DNA of 64,000 nucleotides from Cordilura impudica. Lineage: Eukaryota > Arthropoda > Insecta > Diptera > Scathophagidae. Where the stretch lies: contig OY821521.1 in NCBI GenBank assembly GCA_963682025.1, positions 168,479,556-168,543,555 on the forward strand. Direction: 5' to 3'. Each line of letters starts with the position of its first letter. Within the stretch, counting starts at the first letter, position 1. Under the pieces are notes generated by a model. It saw only the letters and a list, made by a program, of their open reading frames with translations. It was not told where the DNA came from and made no database searches. Below, one piece after another: positions 1 to 11,100 of the stretch. The position numbers were made by a program, and so were the translations under genes.

Positions 1-1457
1 GACCCTATTAACCCTTTTGGAATTGGGGTCACATATGACCCCAAGCTAATAAAAGACAATTTATTCAAAAGAATATGAAATATAAAATTAATTCTATTTA
101 TTTTGGTGTATTTAAGGATGATTTAGTGTGCGATTCAAATTGTTTTCTGCTATCACTTACGACTTGCAATAAGTATTGCTTTTCTTTAATTTTATATTAT
201 TATATTAATTTTATATTACATATTCTTTTGAATAAAATGTCTTTCATAAGCTTTGGCTTATATAGATAGTTTTTATACATAAAATAATTTAATACAAAAT
301 TGGTTAAAAGTTGTTTTAATTTATATTCGCGAGCAATAAGCAAATAATTGCACCAAAGATATATCACAATGGATTATTTTTATCCCAGGAGCACTGAAGG
401 GTTAAGTAAATAAAAACTGACCGAATTATTTTTCTTAAATTCTAAAAAGTGGTTTTATTGAGTTAAATAGAATAGAAAAGCTTGTTTCTGGTAATTTTTT
501 TTTAAATATCTTAAAATCCAAAGCTGGCCTTAGCAAATAATGGGTTAACGTTGTCGGATTTATCTCAAATTTTAGGAACAGAAGTTCTAGTTACTATATT
601 TTAAGCGTCGCATCTAAAAATTCAATAGCATTTATAAAATATTTGAATTTTTTGAATAAATTGTTTTTTATTAGCTTGGGGTCATATGTGACCCTAATTC
701 CAAAAGGGTTAATATGGTCATAATATTTTTTTCTGAAACCCTAGGTTATTAAGATAAAATATTATATTTAAAAGTAGAAAAGTGATGAATTTTTGATACA
801 AAGTATTTCGAAAGAGTACATTTACAGAATATTTTACGAAAATCCCATTTTTCTCGAAATCCGCAAATATAAAATCCTTGTCAAAAAAATTCTGGCATAG
901 GAATTTACCTAAAAACTCAACACTAATCCCTAGTATACATGTAACAAGACCTTATAGAGCTAGATCAATTTTTTCAAATTTTGTTTAAGAAAATTTTACA
1001 AAACTTGAAAAAGGAGTTTTCAAAATTTTATCAAAAGAATTTTCCATCTTTAGTCTCATTTCGAAAATAGAAACTAAAACCAAATGTTGGCTTTAATTAA
1101 TTTCTTAAAGTTGAAAAAAAAATGTCATCAAATTTCATGACCTAGTTTTTTTTTGGCACAAAAGTGGTCTGGGGCATTTGCTATTTCTTGGCGACTTTTT
1201 ATTCGATTTTGAAGTTTTATAGCTTTTTGGAAAAATTAAACTATAGAACGAAATTTTCGTAAAATCTGAAAGAACGTTATATTTTCCCCATATAAAAAAC
1301 ACTTGAAATTTTCAATCGCGTTGAGGCACCTCTAAATGTTTTTTGATTGGCCCAAAACTTTGTATTTCTCAGTTTTTTTGCTATTTGCATATTTCTAGGG
1401 GGCGCTACCGAGAGTTAGAACACTTTTTTTTTCTCCATATAATGAAGGGCCACCCTA
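1..1457. mobile_element. Right part of a foldback DNA transposon
   Basis: Positions 1-720 carry an inverted pair of GGGGTCACATATGACCCC-like palindromes (about 25-45 and 673-695). The right arm runs on to the terminus AAGGGCCACCCTA at about 1445-1457. The whole stretch matches the element at 59285-61609 in order and orientation of its parts. The left arm is cut by the window start. No transposase ORF is visible. It sits in a DINE-like family A element whose remainder follows at 1458-1583. Confidence 0.75.
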
Positions 1458-1583
1458 ATGGACATCGTTATGTCGACTCGAGTTTTTATAAGGATTACGT
1501 TGCAAATTCATTTTTTGGTGGGTTACAAACGGAATAGCAAACTGATATATAAACTCTACACAGTGGAGTCGAGGGTATAAAAA
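1458..1583 (-). mobile_element. DINE-1-like family A fragment (head part)
   Basis: Read on the minus strand it begins with the family A start (TATACCCTCGACTCCACTGT) and runs to GATGTCCATT, where the foldback terminus interrupts it. Other family A copies in the window show the same order: a TATACCCTCC head, then TTTGTNATTCCGTTTGTAA, then GATGTCCGTC. Confidence 0.6.
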
Positions 1584-1779
1584 TGACAAATTCAGATCTT
1601 AAAATCTTGACATTCTGGACACTGAAGGGCTTCTTTTAATCCAAAATCCAAACACAGGGTGGACCATATAAGTTTTACATATTAATTTTTCTATATATAA
1701 AAAACTCATATTTGTTTTCATTCGGATTATTTTTTCGAAATTAAAATCTTTGCTATTAATTATGGAATACCATTTAATT

Positions 1780-2060
1780 CAAATGGACTCATCGACTGGC
1801 CTTGCAGTAGCCCATACGATCATCGCAATTTTTTAGTATATTTTCGACAGTATGGAGCTATATATTACCGATGACTGCACAAGTTTCTTTTTTCGATGTC
1901 TCAATCGACGCAGTTGCGAGCCAAAGCGGCTAATAACGCGACTTTCAAAAAGTGCATCGCTTTGACATTAAAATTTTCATAAATCACAAAGTGGAGTTAA
2001 TCGATTTGGCTACTGAGGCCTCCATATATTAATCACTGTTATATTTTAGCAAATACCTTT
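1780..2060 (+). pseudogene. mariner-type transposase C-terminal remnant
   Basis: A frame starting near 1792 reads DWPCSSPYDHRNFLVYFRQY. This resembles the NWPPRS-D-L-T-P-x-D-Y-F-LW block around the last catalytic Asp of mariner-like transposases. It soon runs into stops. The match is short and degraded, so the call is tentative. The copy at 27-28 kb belongs to a related family. Confidence 0.35.
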
Positions 2061-2399
2061 CTTTTTTATTTTTTTTTCAACATTCCCGCTTGTTTAAAAA
2101 TACCTGTTTTGCGTAATGATGGCAACTCTGCGTACGTAACTTTATCAGTATGGATATAAACTCTTTTGGATTTATGAGTACAATAATAATGAAAAGTGAA
2201 TTTTCGCCAATTTTAAACATGCTGCCATACAAAATTTTAATATTACTCTTAACCAATTGTGTTCGTTTAGGCAAAACAAGATGAAAAATTTTCATTTGCT
2301 TCTAATTGTAACTCAATTTTGTCAAACCCATAGTTGGGCACATTTATTTAGTTCATGTATACCTTATGTTATAGAGAAAAGCTCTGGGTTTTCTATTAG

Positions 2400-2545
2400 T
2401 GCCGAAATTGTGAGAAATTGTTGTTGGAGATCGTCCACGTGCCGTTCATCAACGCTCAAGGCGTTCCAATGAACTATTTGAAGCGGTAAGAGAGATTTTT
2501 GCCGAGAATCCAAATGAGTCGTATCGTCACCATGTTCAGCAATTT
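2400..2545 (+). pseudogene. mariner-type transposase N-terminal remnant, cut by minisatellite
   Basis: A frame from about 2428 reads GDRPRAVHQRSRRSNELFEA and then VREIFAENPNESYRHHVQQ. This is the linker and second helix-turn-helix region of mariner-like transposases, in the style of enzymes with SIRHRAQQLGIS. The reading stops abruptly at about 2545 where the TTTTTTAAG minisatellite starts, so the repeat replaces or interrupts the rest of the gene. Confidence 0.5.
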
Positions 2546-5500
2546 TTATTTTAAAAAAAAAGATACTTTTTTAAAAAGTTATTTTTTTAAGCAACGGCTC
2601 TATTTTAAGTGAAAAGTGTTTTCTTTAAAGAACTTACTTTTTTAGGTAATTTTTTAAGAAATTTTTTTTTTTAAGGAAAAGTACTTTTAAGGAAAATTTA
2701 TTTTTTTAAGAAAGATACTTTTTTCTAACAAAATTTACTTTTCTTAAGAAAAGGCACTTTTTTAAGAAAAGGTATTTTTTTAAGATAAATTAATTTTTAA
2801 GAAAAGTTACTTTTTTATGAAAGGGTGCTTTTTTAAGAAAAGTTAGTTATTTTAAAAAATGTACTTTTTTTTAAAGAAAAATTGCTTTTTCAAGAAAATA
2901 TATTTTTTTAGAGAAGGTAGTTATTTTAAGAAAACATATTTTTTTAAGAAAAGGTACTTTTTTAAGAAACGTAGTTTTTAAGAAAAGGTACTTTTTTAAA
3001 AAAAGGTATTTTTTTAAGAAAAATTCCTTTTAAGAGAAGGTGCTATTTTTAAAAAAGGTAATTTTTTAAGAAAAAGTTTTTTTCGAATAGGTACTTTTTA
3101 AGAAGGTGTATTTTTATAGAAAAGGTACTTCCTTAAGAAAGGGTACTCTTTGAAAGAAAAGGTACTGTTTTAACAAAAAGTATTTTAAGAAAATGTACTT
3201 TATTAACAAAAATGTACTTTTTTTTAGAAAAGGTACTTGTTTAAGAAAAGTTAACTTTTTAATTAAATGTACTTTTTTTAAAAGAAAAATTACTTTTTCG
3301 AGAAAAGGTAAGTTTTTAAGAAAAGTTATTTTTTTTAGAGAAGGTAGTTATTTTAAGAAAACATATTTTTTTTTAAGAAAAGGTACTTTTTTTAAGAAAA
3401 GGTACTTTTTTAAGAAAAGGTATTTTTTAAGATAAAGTAATTTTTAAGAAAAGTTACTTTTTTATGAAAGGGTGCTTTTTTAAGAAAAGTTAGTTTTTTA
3501 ATAAAATGTACTTTTTTAAATGAAAAATTACTTTTTCAAGAAAAGGTAAGTTTTTAAGAAAACTTATTTTTTAGAGAAGGTAGTTATTTTAAGAAAACAT
3601 ATTTTTCTTTAAGAAAATGTACTTTCTTTAGAAAACGTAGTTTTTAAGAAAAGGTACTTTTTTAAGATATGGTACTTTTTTAATAAAAGGTACTTTTTTA
3701 AGAAAAATTCCTTTTTAAGAAAAGGTGTTATTTTTAAAAAAGGTACTTTTTAAGAAGATGTATTTTTATAGAAAATGTACTTCCTTAAGAAAGAGTACTC
3801 TTTGAAAGAAAAGGTACTGCTTTAACAAGTAGTATTTTAAGAAAATATACTTTATTAACAAAAATGTACTTTTTTAAGAAAAGGTACTTTTTTAAGAAAA
3901 GTTAGCTTTTTAATAAATTGTACTTTTTTTTAAAAGAAAAATTACCTTTTCAAGAAAAGGTAAGTTTTTAAGAAAAGTTATTTTTTTAGAGAAGGTAGTT
4001 ATTATAAGAAAACATTTTTTTTTTAAAGAAAATGTACTTTTTTAAGAAAACGTAGTTATTAAGAATATGTATTTTTTTCATAAAATGTACTTTTTTAAGA
4101 AAAATTCCTTTTTTAAGAAAAAGGTGCTATTTTTAAAAAAGGTAATTTTTTACGAAAAATTTTTTTTTTCGAAAAGGTATTTTTTTAAGAAGATGTATTT
4201 TTATAGAAAAGGTACTTTTTTAAGAAAAGGTACTTTTTGAAAGAAAAGGTACTGTTTTAACAAAAAGTAGTATTTTTAGAAAATGTACTTAATTAACAAA
4301 AAAGTACTTTTTTAAGAAAAGGTACTTTTTTTTAAAGAAAATTTACTTTTTTAAGAAAAGCTACTTCTTTAACCGAAAGTACATCAAAAAAAACTTTTTA
4401 AAAAAATATAGTTTTGCAAGAAAAGGTACTTTTTAAGAAAAGTAACTTTTTAAGAAAAGGTACTTTTTTAAGAAAATGTACTTTTAAAAGAAAGTGTACT
4501 TTTTTTTAACAAAAAGGTACTTTTTTTAAAAAGGTACTTTTTTAGGAAAACGTATTTTTTTAAAGAAAATCTACTTTTTTAATAAAAGGTAAGTTTTTAA
4601 CAAGAAGTACTTTTTTTTAAAGAAAGAATACTTTTTTAACCGAAAGCACATTAAAAAAAACTTTTTAAAAAAATATAGTTTTTTAAGAAAAGGTACCTTC
4701 AAAAAAAAATTAGTTTTCTTAAAAGTGCCTTGAAAAACTTTTTTAAGAAAAGATACTTTTTTAAAAAAGCTACTTTTAAAGAAAGGGCACTTTTTTGAGA
4801 AAAATTACTTTTTTAATATAAGATACTTTTAGGAAATATTGCTTATTTAATAAATGTGCTTTTTTAATAAAAGGTTCTTTTTTAAGATGTAATAAATTTT
4901 TATTTTTTGTATTTTTTTTAGAAAATGTACTTTTTTTTTAAGAAAATGTACTTTTTTTTAAGAAAAGGTACTTTTTTAAGAAAAGGTACTTTTTAAGAAA
5001 AGGTAGTTTCTTAAGAAAAGGTAATTTTTTTAAACAAAAAGAGTAATTTTAAGAAAATATACCTTTTTAACAAGAAGGAACTTATTTTTATAAAAAAGTA
5101 CTTTTTTAATAAAAATTTACTTTTTAAAAAAATTTAACATTTTTAAGAATATTTTACATATTCTTTTAACAAAAACTACCTTTTGAACAATAAGTACTTT
5201 TTTAAGAAAATATACTTTTTTAACCGAAAGCACTTTATTGAAAATATATACTTTTTTTAAAAAATATTTACTTTTCATGGAATCCTTTTTAAGAAACGGT
5301 ACTTTTTGAAGTAACTGCACTTTTGTCAAAAAGTAATTTTTGAAAAAAAGTTAATTTTTCAAAGAAAGTTAGTTTTTTAAGAAAAGTTAATTTTAAGAAA
5401 AGGTGATTTTTTATGAAAAGGTAGTTATTTTTAAAGAAATAGTAAATTTTTAAAATATGGTATTTGTTTAGAAAATTAACTTTTTTAAGAAAAGGTATTT

Positions 5501-6185
5501 TTTTAAGAGAAGTTACTTTTTAAGAAAAGGTACTTTTTTAATAAAAATTACTTTTTTAAGAAAAATTAGTTTTTTAAGAAAAATTAATTTTTTAATAAAA
5601 TTTGATTTTTTAATAAAAGGTATTTTTTTAAGATAAGGTATTTTTTTTTTTTTAGAAAATTTACTTTTTTAAGAAAAGGTACTTTTGTTTTAATGAAATA
5701 TACTCTATTGAAAAAATGTACCTTTTTTAATAACATACATACATAAATACATTTTTAAGAAAAGGTGAATTTTTAAGAAAAGTTTAATTTTTTAACAAAA
5801 AGTACCTTTTGAAGAAAATATACTTTTTACGGTAATTCTTCTAAGAAAAGGTACATTTAAAAAAAAAATTTACTTTTCTTAAAAGTACCCGTAAGGAAAC
5901 TCCTTTTTACAACAATAATTCTACATTTAATGGTCACAAAAGAAAAATTTCATTAAAGTACCTTGGAATACTTTTTTAAGAAAAGATACTTTATTGAAAA
6001 ATGTGTTTTTTTTTTAAGATAAGGACCTTTTTTTAAAACAATTTATTATTTAAGAAAAGTTACTTTTTTGATAAAAGGTACTTTTTAAAAAACCTACTTT
6101 ATAATAAAATGTACTTTTTTAGGAAACGGTACTATTTGAAGTATATGTACTTATTTTAAGACATGGTACTTTTTTAAATTTTTCT
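2546..6185. repeat. 3.6 kb degenerate minisatellite of near-palindromic units
   Basis: The array consists of about 18-21 bp units of the type TACTTTTTTAAGAAAAGG, each close to its own reverse complement around TTAA. Units vary in T-run length and by point changes (GTAG, GTAC, ACAT variants). Blocks with the same variant order (agagaaggtagttatttt then aagaaaacatat) recur near 2912, 3334, 3571 and 3984, so there is higher-order structure. Open frames inside are artefacts of repeat composition (Lys/Phe/Leu-rich). Confidence 0.9.
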
Positions 6186-6333
6186 TTCGAATTGGAATTT
6201 TTCTTTATTATATAGGAATAACGGTAAAAAATGTGTGGCAATACTTGCTTAAGCCAATGTGACACGTGCAGTATGACAATACAAATGCTACTCGTACCGT
6301 AAAGCAAATGCTACCACTGCGACGATATAAGAA

Positions 6334-6713
6334 TCTATAATATTAATAGGAAAGACGATTTTTTGTTACCGATTTTTTGTTCTACCATTTTATCCCGATT
6401 TTGGCCTAACACATATTATTTGAAAGGTATTTCTGTTTAGCTGTTCACCAGATTTACAGATTTACAGATTTTTTTAATTTTTTCCTTTATTTTGAGTAAA
6501 TTGCATTTAAAGTTAAAGCTACTAACACATACATAAAATTATACATATGCTATGTGTGTGTTTATTAAATTTGTTAATGAGTTTGTGAATGAGGTTGCTA
6601 TCTTCATTCACAGTAAAAATAAACCAAAAAAGTGTTGGTTTGTGAATTGGCTAAGTTGAAAAATAAAGTTGCCTAGAAATTGCACTCGAATTTCGAGCGT
6701 TGGAATCTGCTAG
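6334..6713 (+). mobile_element. Small non-autonomous Helitron (family C), complete
   Basis: It starts with TC after an A (A|TCTATAATATTAATAGG), ends with CTAG before a T, and has a hairpin (CTCGAATTTCGAG) about 12 bp before the CTAG. These are the established marks of Helitrons inserted between A and T. It is 380 bp with no ORF. Relatives lie at 13808, 30933-32866 and probably near 12570-12960. Confidence 0.8.
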
Positions 6714-6789
6714 TAACAATAATTCAACAATCACATACAAAATATAATTCTAAAATTACAACAACCAGATTGAAAATATTTTTTTCCAG

Positions 6790-7032
6790 AGTTTTTTTTT
6801 TTTACATTTTCATTGATATCTCGTGATCCATTTGACCTAATCAGGCTGTCAATGAATAATTTTCATAAAAAAGGAGTAACCCAGCTAACGTATTGAGGGT
6901 GCGATCGTGATATCCACAGACGGACGGATAGATGGACATCGTTAAATCAACTTCTCTCGATATAAGGAATTTCCTGAATTTTTTTTCGATGAGTTATACC
7001 TTCTGTACATTAATGTGGAGGGTGTATTAATA
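6790..7032 (-). mobile_element. DINE-1-like family A fragment, inverted next to the following copy
   Basis: On the minus strand it begins with a TACACCCTCCACATTAATGT head and passes through GTCCATCTATCCGTCCGTCT to GGATATCACGATCGCACCCT. This is the family A order of head, (GTCY)n core and GATATCACGAT box. It lacks the hairpin tail. It faces away from the copy at 7047-7376. Confidence 0.55.
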
Positions 7033-7046
7033 AATAAAACGAATTT

Positions 7047-7376
7047 TTATACCCTCCACCCCAGTGTGCAGAGGGTATATATAAGTTTGTAATTCCGTTT
7101 GTAATAATTAGAGAAACAATTCTGGACCCCATAAAATATATATATTTGTGATCCTCATAACAAGCGGAGTTGATGTAGCGATGTCCGTCTGTCCGTCTGT
7201 GGAAATCACGATGACAACTTCAATCGGGCAGCTAGGGTGCTAGTTTGCATAAAAAATGATTCGTTGACTTTCTGAGAAGTTTGCTATTTAAAATCGTCCA
7301 AATTGGTTGAATAGAGCCCGAGATCTGAATGAAGAACTAAAGATTCGGCACAGCCGAATTTAACACTCTTACTTGT
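7047..7376 (+). mobile_element. DINE-1-like family A element, short complete copy
   Basis: The head is TATACCCTCCACCCCAGTGT. A (GTCY)n core GTCCGTCTGTCCGTCTG follows near 7185, and the tail has the hairpin ATTCGGCACAGCCGAAT (about 7345-7361) before TTAACACTCTTACTTGTT. The TATACCC head, (GTCY)n core and terminal hairpin are the known layout of DINE-1/INE-1 (Helentron-related) elements in flies. At about 330 bp it is the shortest full copy here. It has no ORF. Confidence 0.7.
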
Positions 7377-7858
7377 TTTTTAAAAATAGTGTTTTCTATG
7401 TGAATGTTGTGATAAAGTAGCATTAATATTTAATTATATTTAATTTACAATGTGTTTTGTGAAACTATTTTATTAATTTTTAAACTAAAGAAAACTTATT
7501 TGTGAATGTCTCTTTTTGACGTTTCGTTTCGTGTGTGAAATCAAAAAATAGAGACAAAAATGAAAATGACTTTCGTTATAAAAAAAAAAGAATTAAAATA
7601 TTCGACTTCTGGAAACATGTTGCTATTATTATTTGCCAAAGGGAAAAGACGACAATTTCTAGATCCTGGGGCCAGCTTGAAACTCTCTAATGAAATTTTG
7701 AGCCCTGAATCCGAATATGAGCTGAAAATACTCTCCGTCATATCAGGTTTCTATGAAATTCTAATCTAAACATATGATGGAAAAATTCTGAGTTCATAAA
7801 TTTTGTATGTCTGTAAAATTAACTATAGTTTATTTGTATTTTTTTAAATCCACCTTAC
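7377..7858. other. Intron stretch, nothing identified
   Basis: This is AT-rich intron of the prominin gene. A 70-codon open frame at 7560-7769 (plus) has somewhat higher GC, but I recognise no domain in it and see no splice or promoter context. The rest is simple sequence. Confidence 0.4.
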
Positions 7859-8150
7859 CTGCAATGCGACTCTTTGCATTTGTTCAATAAATGTAGCCAA
7901 ATCTTTTTCTGGTGTTGGCGCTCCTATCGTCAAACGATATGTGGTTAAATTAAATGAGGACGTCTGCAACATATTCTCCAATATATTTTGTATTGTTTGC
8001 GTCAATGACAGTAGAGTACGTTCGGAGACATCAATTTCATCGATGGCCTGTGTGACTTTGGGGAATTGTTTTATATTGGAAATTGCTGTTGTATTAACGA
8101 ATGCATCCAATTGAAAGACATTGTACGATGCCTCATTTTTTTCGCATCCT
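7859..8150 (-). CDS. Prominin exon 9 in window (second extracellular loop)
   Basis: The acceptor is caaccttcag (AG at 8152-8151) and the donor is GTAAGG (GT at 7858-7857). The exon is 292 nt, enters in phase 2 to complete Arg, and leaves in phase 0. It encodes R-GCEKNEASYNVFQLDAF and a helical stretch ending QRVALQ. A Cys followed by a charged and Asn-containing turn opens the same region in known prominins. The open frame continues back to an ATG at 8167, but that is intron read-through: the phase match places the splice inside it. The next exon must lie beyond position 1. Confidence 0.85.
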
Positions 8151-11100
8151 CTGAAGGTTGCCGCCATATCGTTGTTTTGTGGTCATTGAGTATTGAAGTG
8201 TTTAGAGATTGAAATATAGTTTTTTGAAGTATTTTGTCAATATCATTGTCACAATATGTTGTTTTTTTTTTGTTTTTATTGGAATTTTTCGTTTTTAAGA
8301 AGATTTGTACATTTGCAACATTAGTTCTAGTTATTACTTCATATGACGTATGGTTTAAATATCACATGGTAAATTAAGTTTACAAAGGAAAGATTTTATT
8401 TAGCTTATGCTACACTTTGCAAAAGGGGGTTTAAGGGTTTGGTTGCTTTATAAATATATATATCTTCGTAGTTCATTAACATATGGAATTTTTAGGGGAT
8501 AAAGGTATTCTTATAAAGAAAATGTTGTTTAAAGTTAAAAAAAAATATTTTTATTTATCAATTGCAGGGTATATCTTATATTTATCATGGTTTTATTTTT
8601 TGGGGGAGTTTTTGTTTTCAATTTATTTCTTGAGGCTTCATCTTGTTGGGGTTGGTTATTCATTGTGTGAAATCCTTTTATTTATCTCTGGGGTCTACAA
8701 TTTTGTATCATTTTCAATTTAAGCTTCTTATAGTTTATGTGTATAAAAAAAAGGAAACACGTACAGTATCAATAACTAATTGGCATTCATAACACTTCTG
8801 AAATGTTGGGAAATAAATAAAATGAACATATCATTGAATTAACACATTCAACAAAATCAAAACCAAACTACAAACATAGAATATATAGGATTTTCCATGG
8901 CAAATTTAATAATAGATAACTTCAACTTTAAGCTTTTAAGCTTTAAAGCTCTATTTTTATTTGAGAAAAAAAGAACGGTATTTTTGAAATGTTTTAATAT
9001 ACACTTGCTAGAAAAAGTATTCGTACATTTAAAATGAGCGGAATCACACGAATTTAATATGTACATTTTCGAAACTATATTTTATCGTGAAATAGCTCGG
9101 ATCATAGGCAGAAACCATTCTTTAGTGCAGTAAGTCGCACAGTGGCGCCATTTTTTATTTTTTTTAAATTAACCAACACTCAGGGGATGCCCCCTACATA
9201 TGCAGTGCATTGTGTTGATTTCAGGAAAATAAGTTATGGGAAGGATGAGAGAGGGAGTAGTGATTGGGGATATTTGACTTCAATTTTATGAGATTATAAC
9301 TGTCAGGAAAGACCTCTGCGGGTAGTTTATTCCACATACGGCTAGTTCGACTGATAAACGTATTCTCTCTGTAATGCATTGTGCGGTCAACTGGACAATA
9401 GACTACAAACAGATGTGATCTACTAGAGAAGCGGGTAGAGCGGACCGAAACTCGGGCACTTGGAATAAGTTCGCTAGTCTCATAAGAAAATTTCCCGTGG
9501 TAATATCTATATAACAGTGCTACACAACCCACATTCCGACGATGTTCCAATGAATCAATAGAGTTGGATACCCTACTGGCATTGATGAGCATCAACGCCT
9601 TCTTTTGCACATGGTCCAACAGCTCCAAAATAGACTTTGAAGCTCCATTTTCGGTCGGATGTAAGTGGTATAGATTTTAAGGAGATCAGAAGGAGTGAAG
9701 TAATTTTTACACTGTTTCAGAAGACCAAGACACTTGAATGCTTCTTTCGACACTTGAAAAACTTGCTCGTTCCAACGAACATCACATTGAATTCTAATGC
9801 CTAGAATATCAATAGTATCCGATTCCTCAATACCTATACCGCCCATGTATGTAGATGACATTGTTGATTCCATGGCCCTATGGGTCAACATACAACATTG
9901 AGTTTTCAGCGCATTAAAATCAACCCTATTCCCTTTACCCCACTCGGAGATTGTTAACAGGTCTTGATTGAGTGTGTCATTCATTGTCTGCCTTTTGTCC
10001 CCAACCTCCAAGAGGCTTGGCCTACAATTAAAGGCAAATGAATGACAAATGCTGCTGACATCTGCGAAAGAGTATATAGAGTTAAAAGTTTGACCAAGAA
10101 GGTCGTTCAGAAAGATAAGGAAGAGAGAAGGAGAAAAAACGGAACCTTTTGGTACCCCTGAATTAAGCTGAAACTCATTAGATGAGACCCCATCAATAAT
10201 AACACGTATTTTCGGTCTCTGAGAAAGCTCGATATAAATCGAGAGAAGTCCATACCGACAACAAATGCAATAAGCTTTGATATCAATGCACCGTGCCACA
10301 CACGATCGAATGCCTTGGAATTATCCAGAGCAACCATTTTACTTTCGCCAAAATTGCGAATGGGTCGACTCCAGCGCTCAGAAAGTAGACTTAACGTGGA
10401 ACAATTTCTACGGAAGCCATGTTGTTGATCATTAAGAAGTGAGTTGGACTCTAGGTAGTTCACAAGATGGAAATTGATCATACTCTCCATCGCCTTTGAG
10501 AGCGCAGAGCAGATTACAATTGGACGGTAATTTTCAGGGTTATTAGCCGCACCCTTTTTAGGGATTGGTTGGACATTAGCAACTTTCCAGCAAGAGGGAA
10601 AGACTCCCGCACGGTACGAAAAAGCTGAAAAGGTTGGCCAATGGACTGGCTAGCGTCGAAGAGCACTGTTTCAGCACCAGTGCAGGTATACCATCCGGTC
10701 CCGAAGACTTGTTAATGTTGGGATCCGAAGAATATTTTAGGCAAAGTACAAGATACAATTTTAAGTTCCGGCAAGAACAGTAATAATATACTGTTCTTGT
10801 CCTGGCATGAAAATGACGCCTTTCTGAGAAGAGAAATTTCCGCCATACCACCTACTTTTGCTGAAGTACTGTAGGCACTATCAAACCTGAAGAACTCGAA
10901 AGCGACTGGGCCTGATGGCATACCTTCAGAATTACTAAAATATTGTGCTAAACTAATCGCCAAAGCTCTGATGCCCATAATCAGGAAAATATGGGAACAG
11001 GAGTCCATCCCGAACAGCTGGATGGAGGGCATAGTAGTGTCAATTCTGAAGAAGGGTGATCTGAGGCAATGCAGTAACTGGAGAGGCATCACGTTATTGA

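Noticed and set aside
3193..3435. Lys/Phe-rich open frames in the 2.5-6.2 kb region.
   Set aside because: They are translations of the TTTTTTAAGAAAA minisatellite and have no non-repeat content.
2546..6185. CRISPR-like array of short palindromic repeats.
   Set aside because: There are no unique spacers; units are contiguous and degenerate, and the context is a eukaryotic intron.
7560..7769. 70-codon plus-strand frame with NMLLLLFAKGKRRQFLDPGA.
   Set aside because: It has slightly raised GC but no recognised domain, promoter, splice site or repeat context. Not enough support to call a gene.
8084..8167. The ATG at 8167 as the start of a separate minus-strand gene.
   Set aside because: The splice acceptor at 8152-8151 fits the phase of the previous prominin exon exactly, and only the sequence after it resembles prominin.
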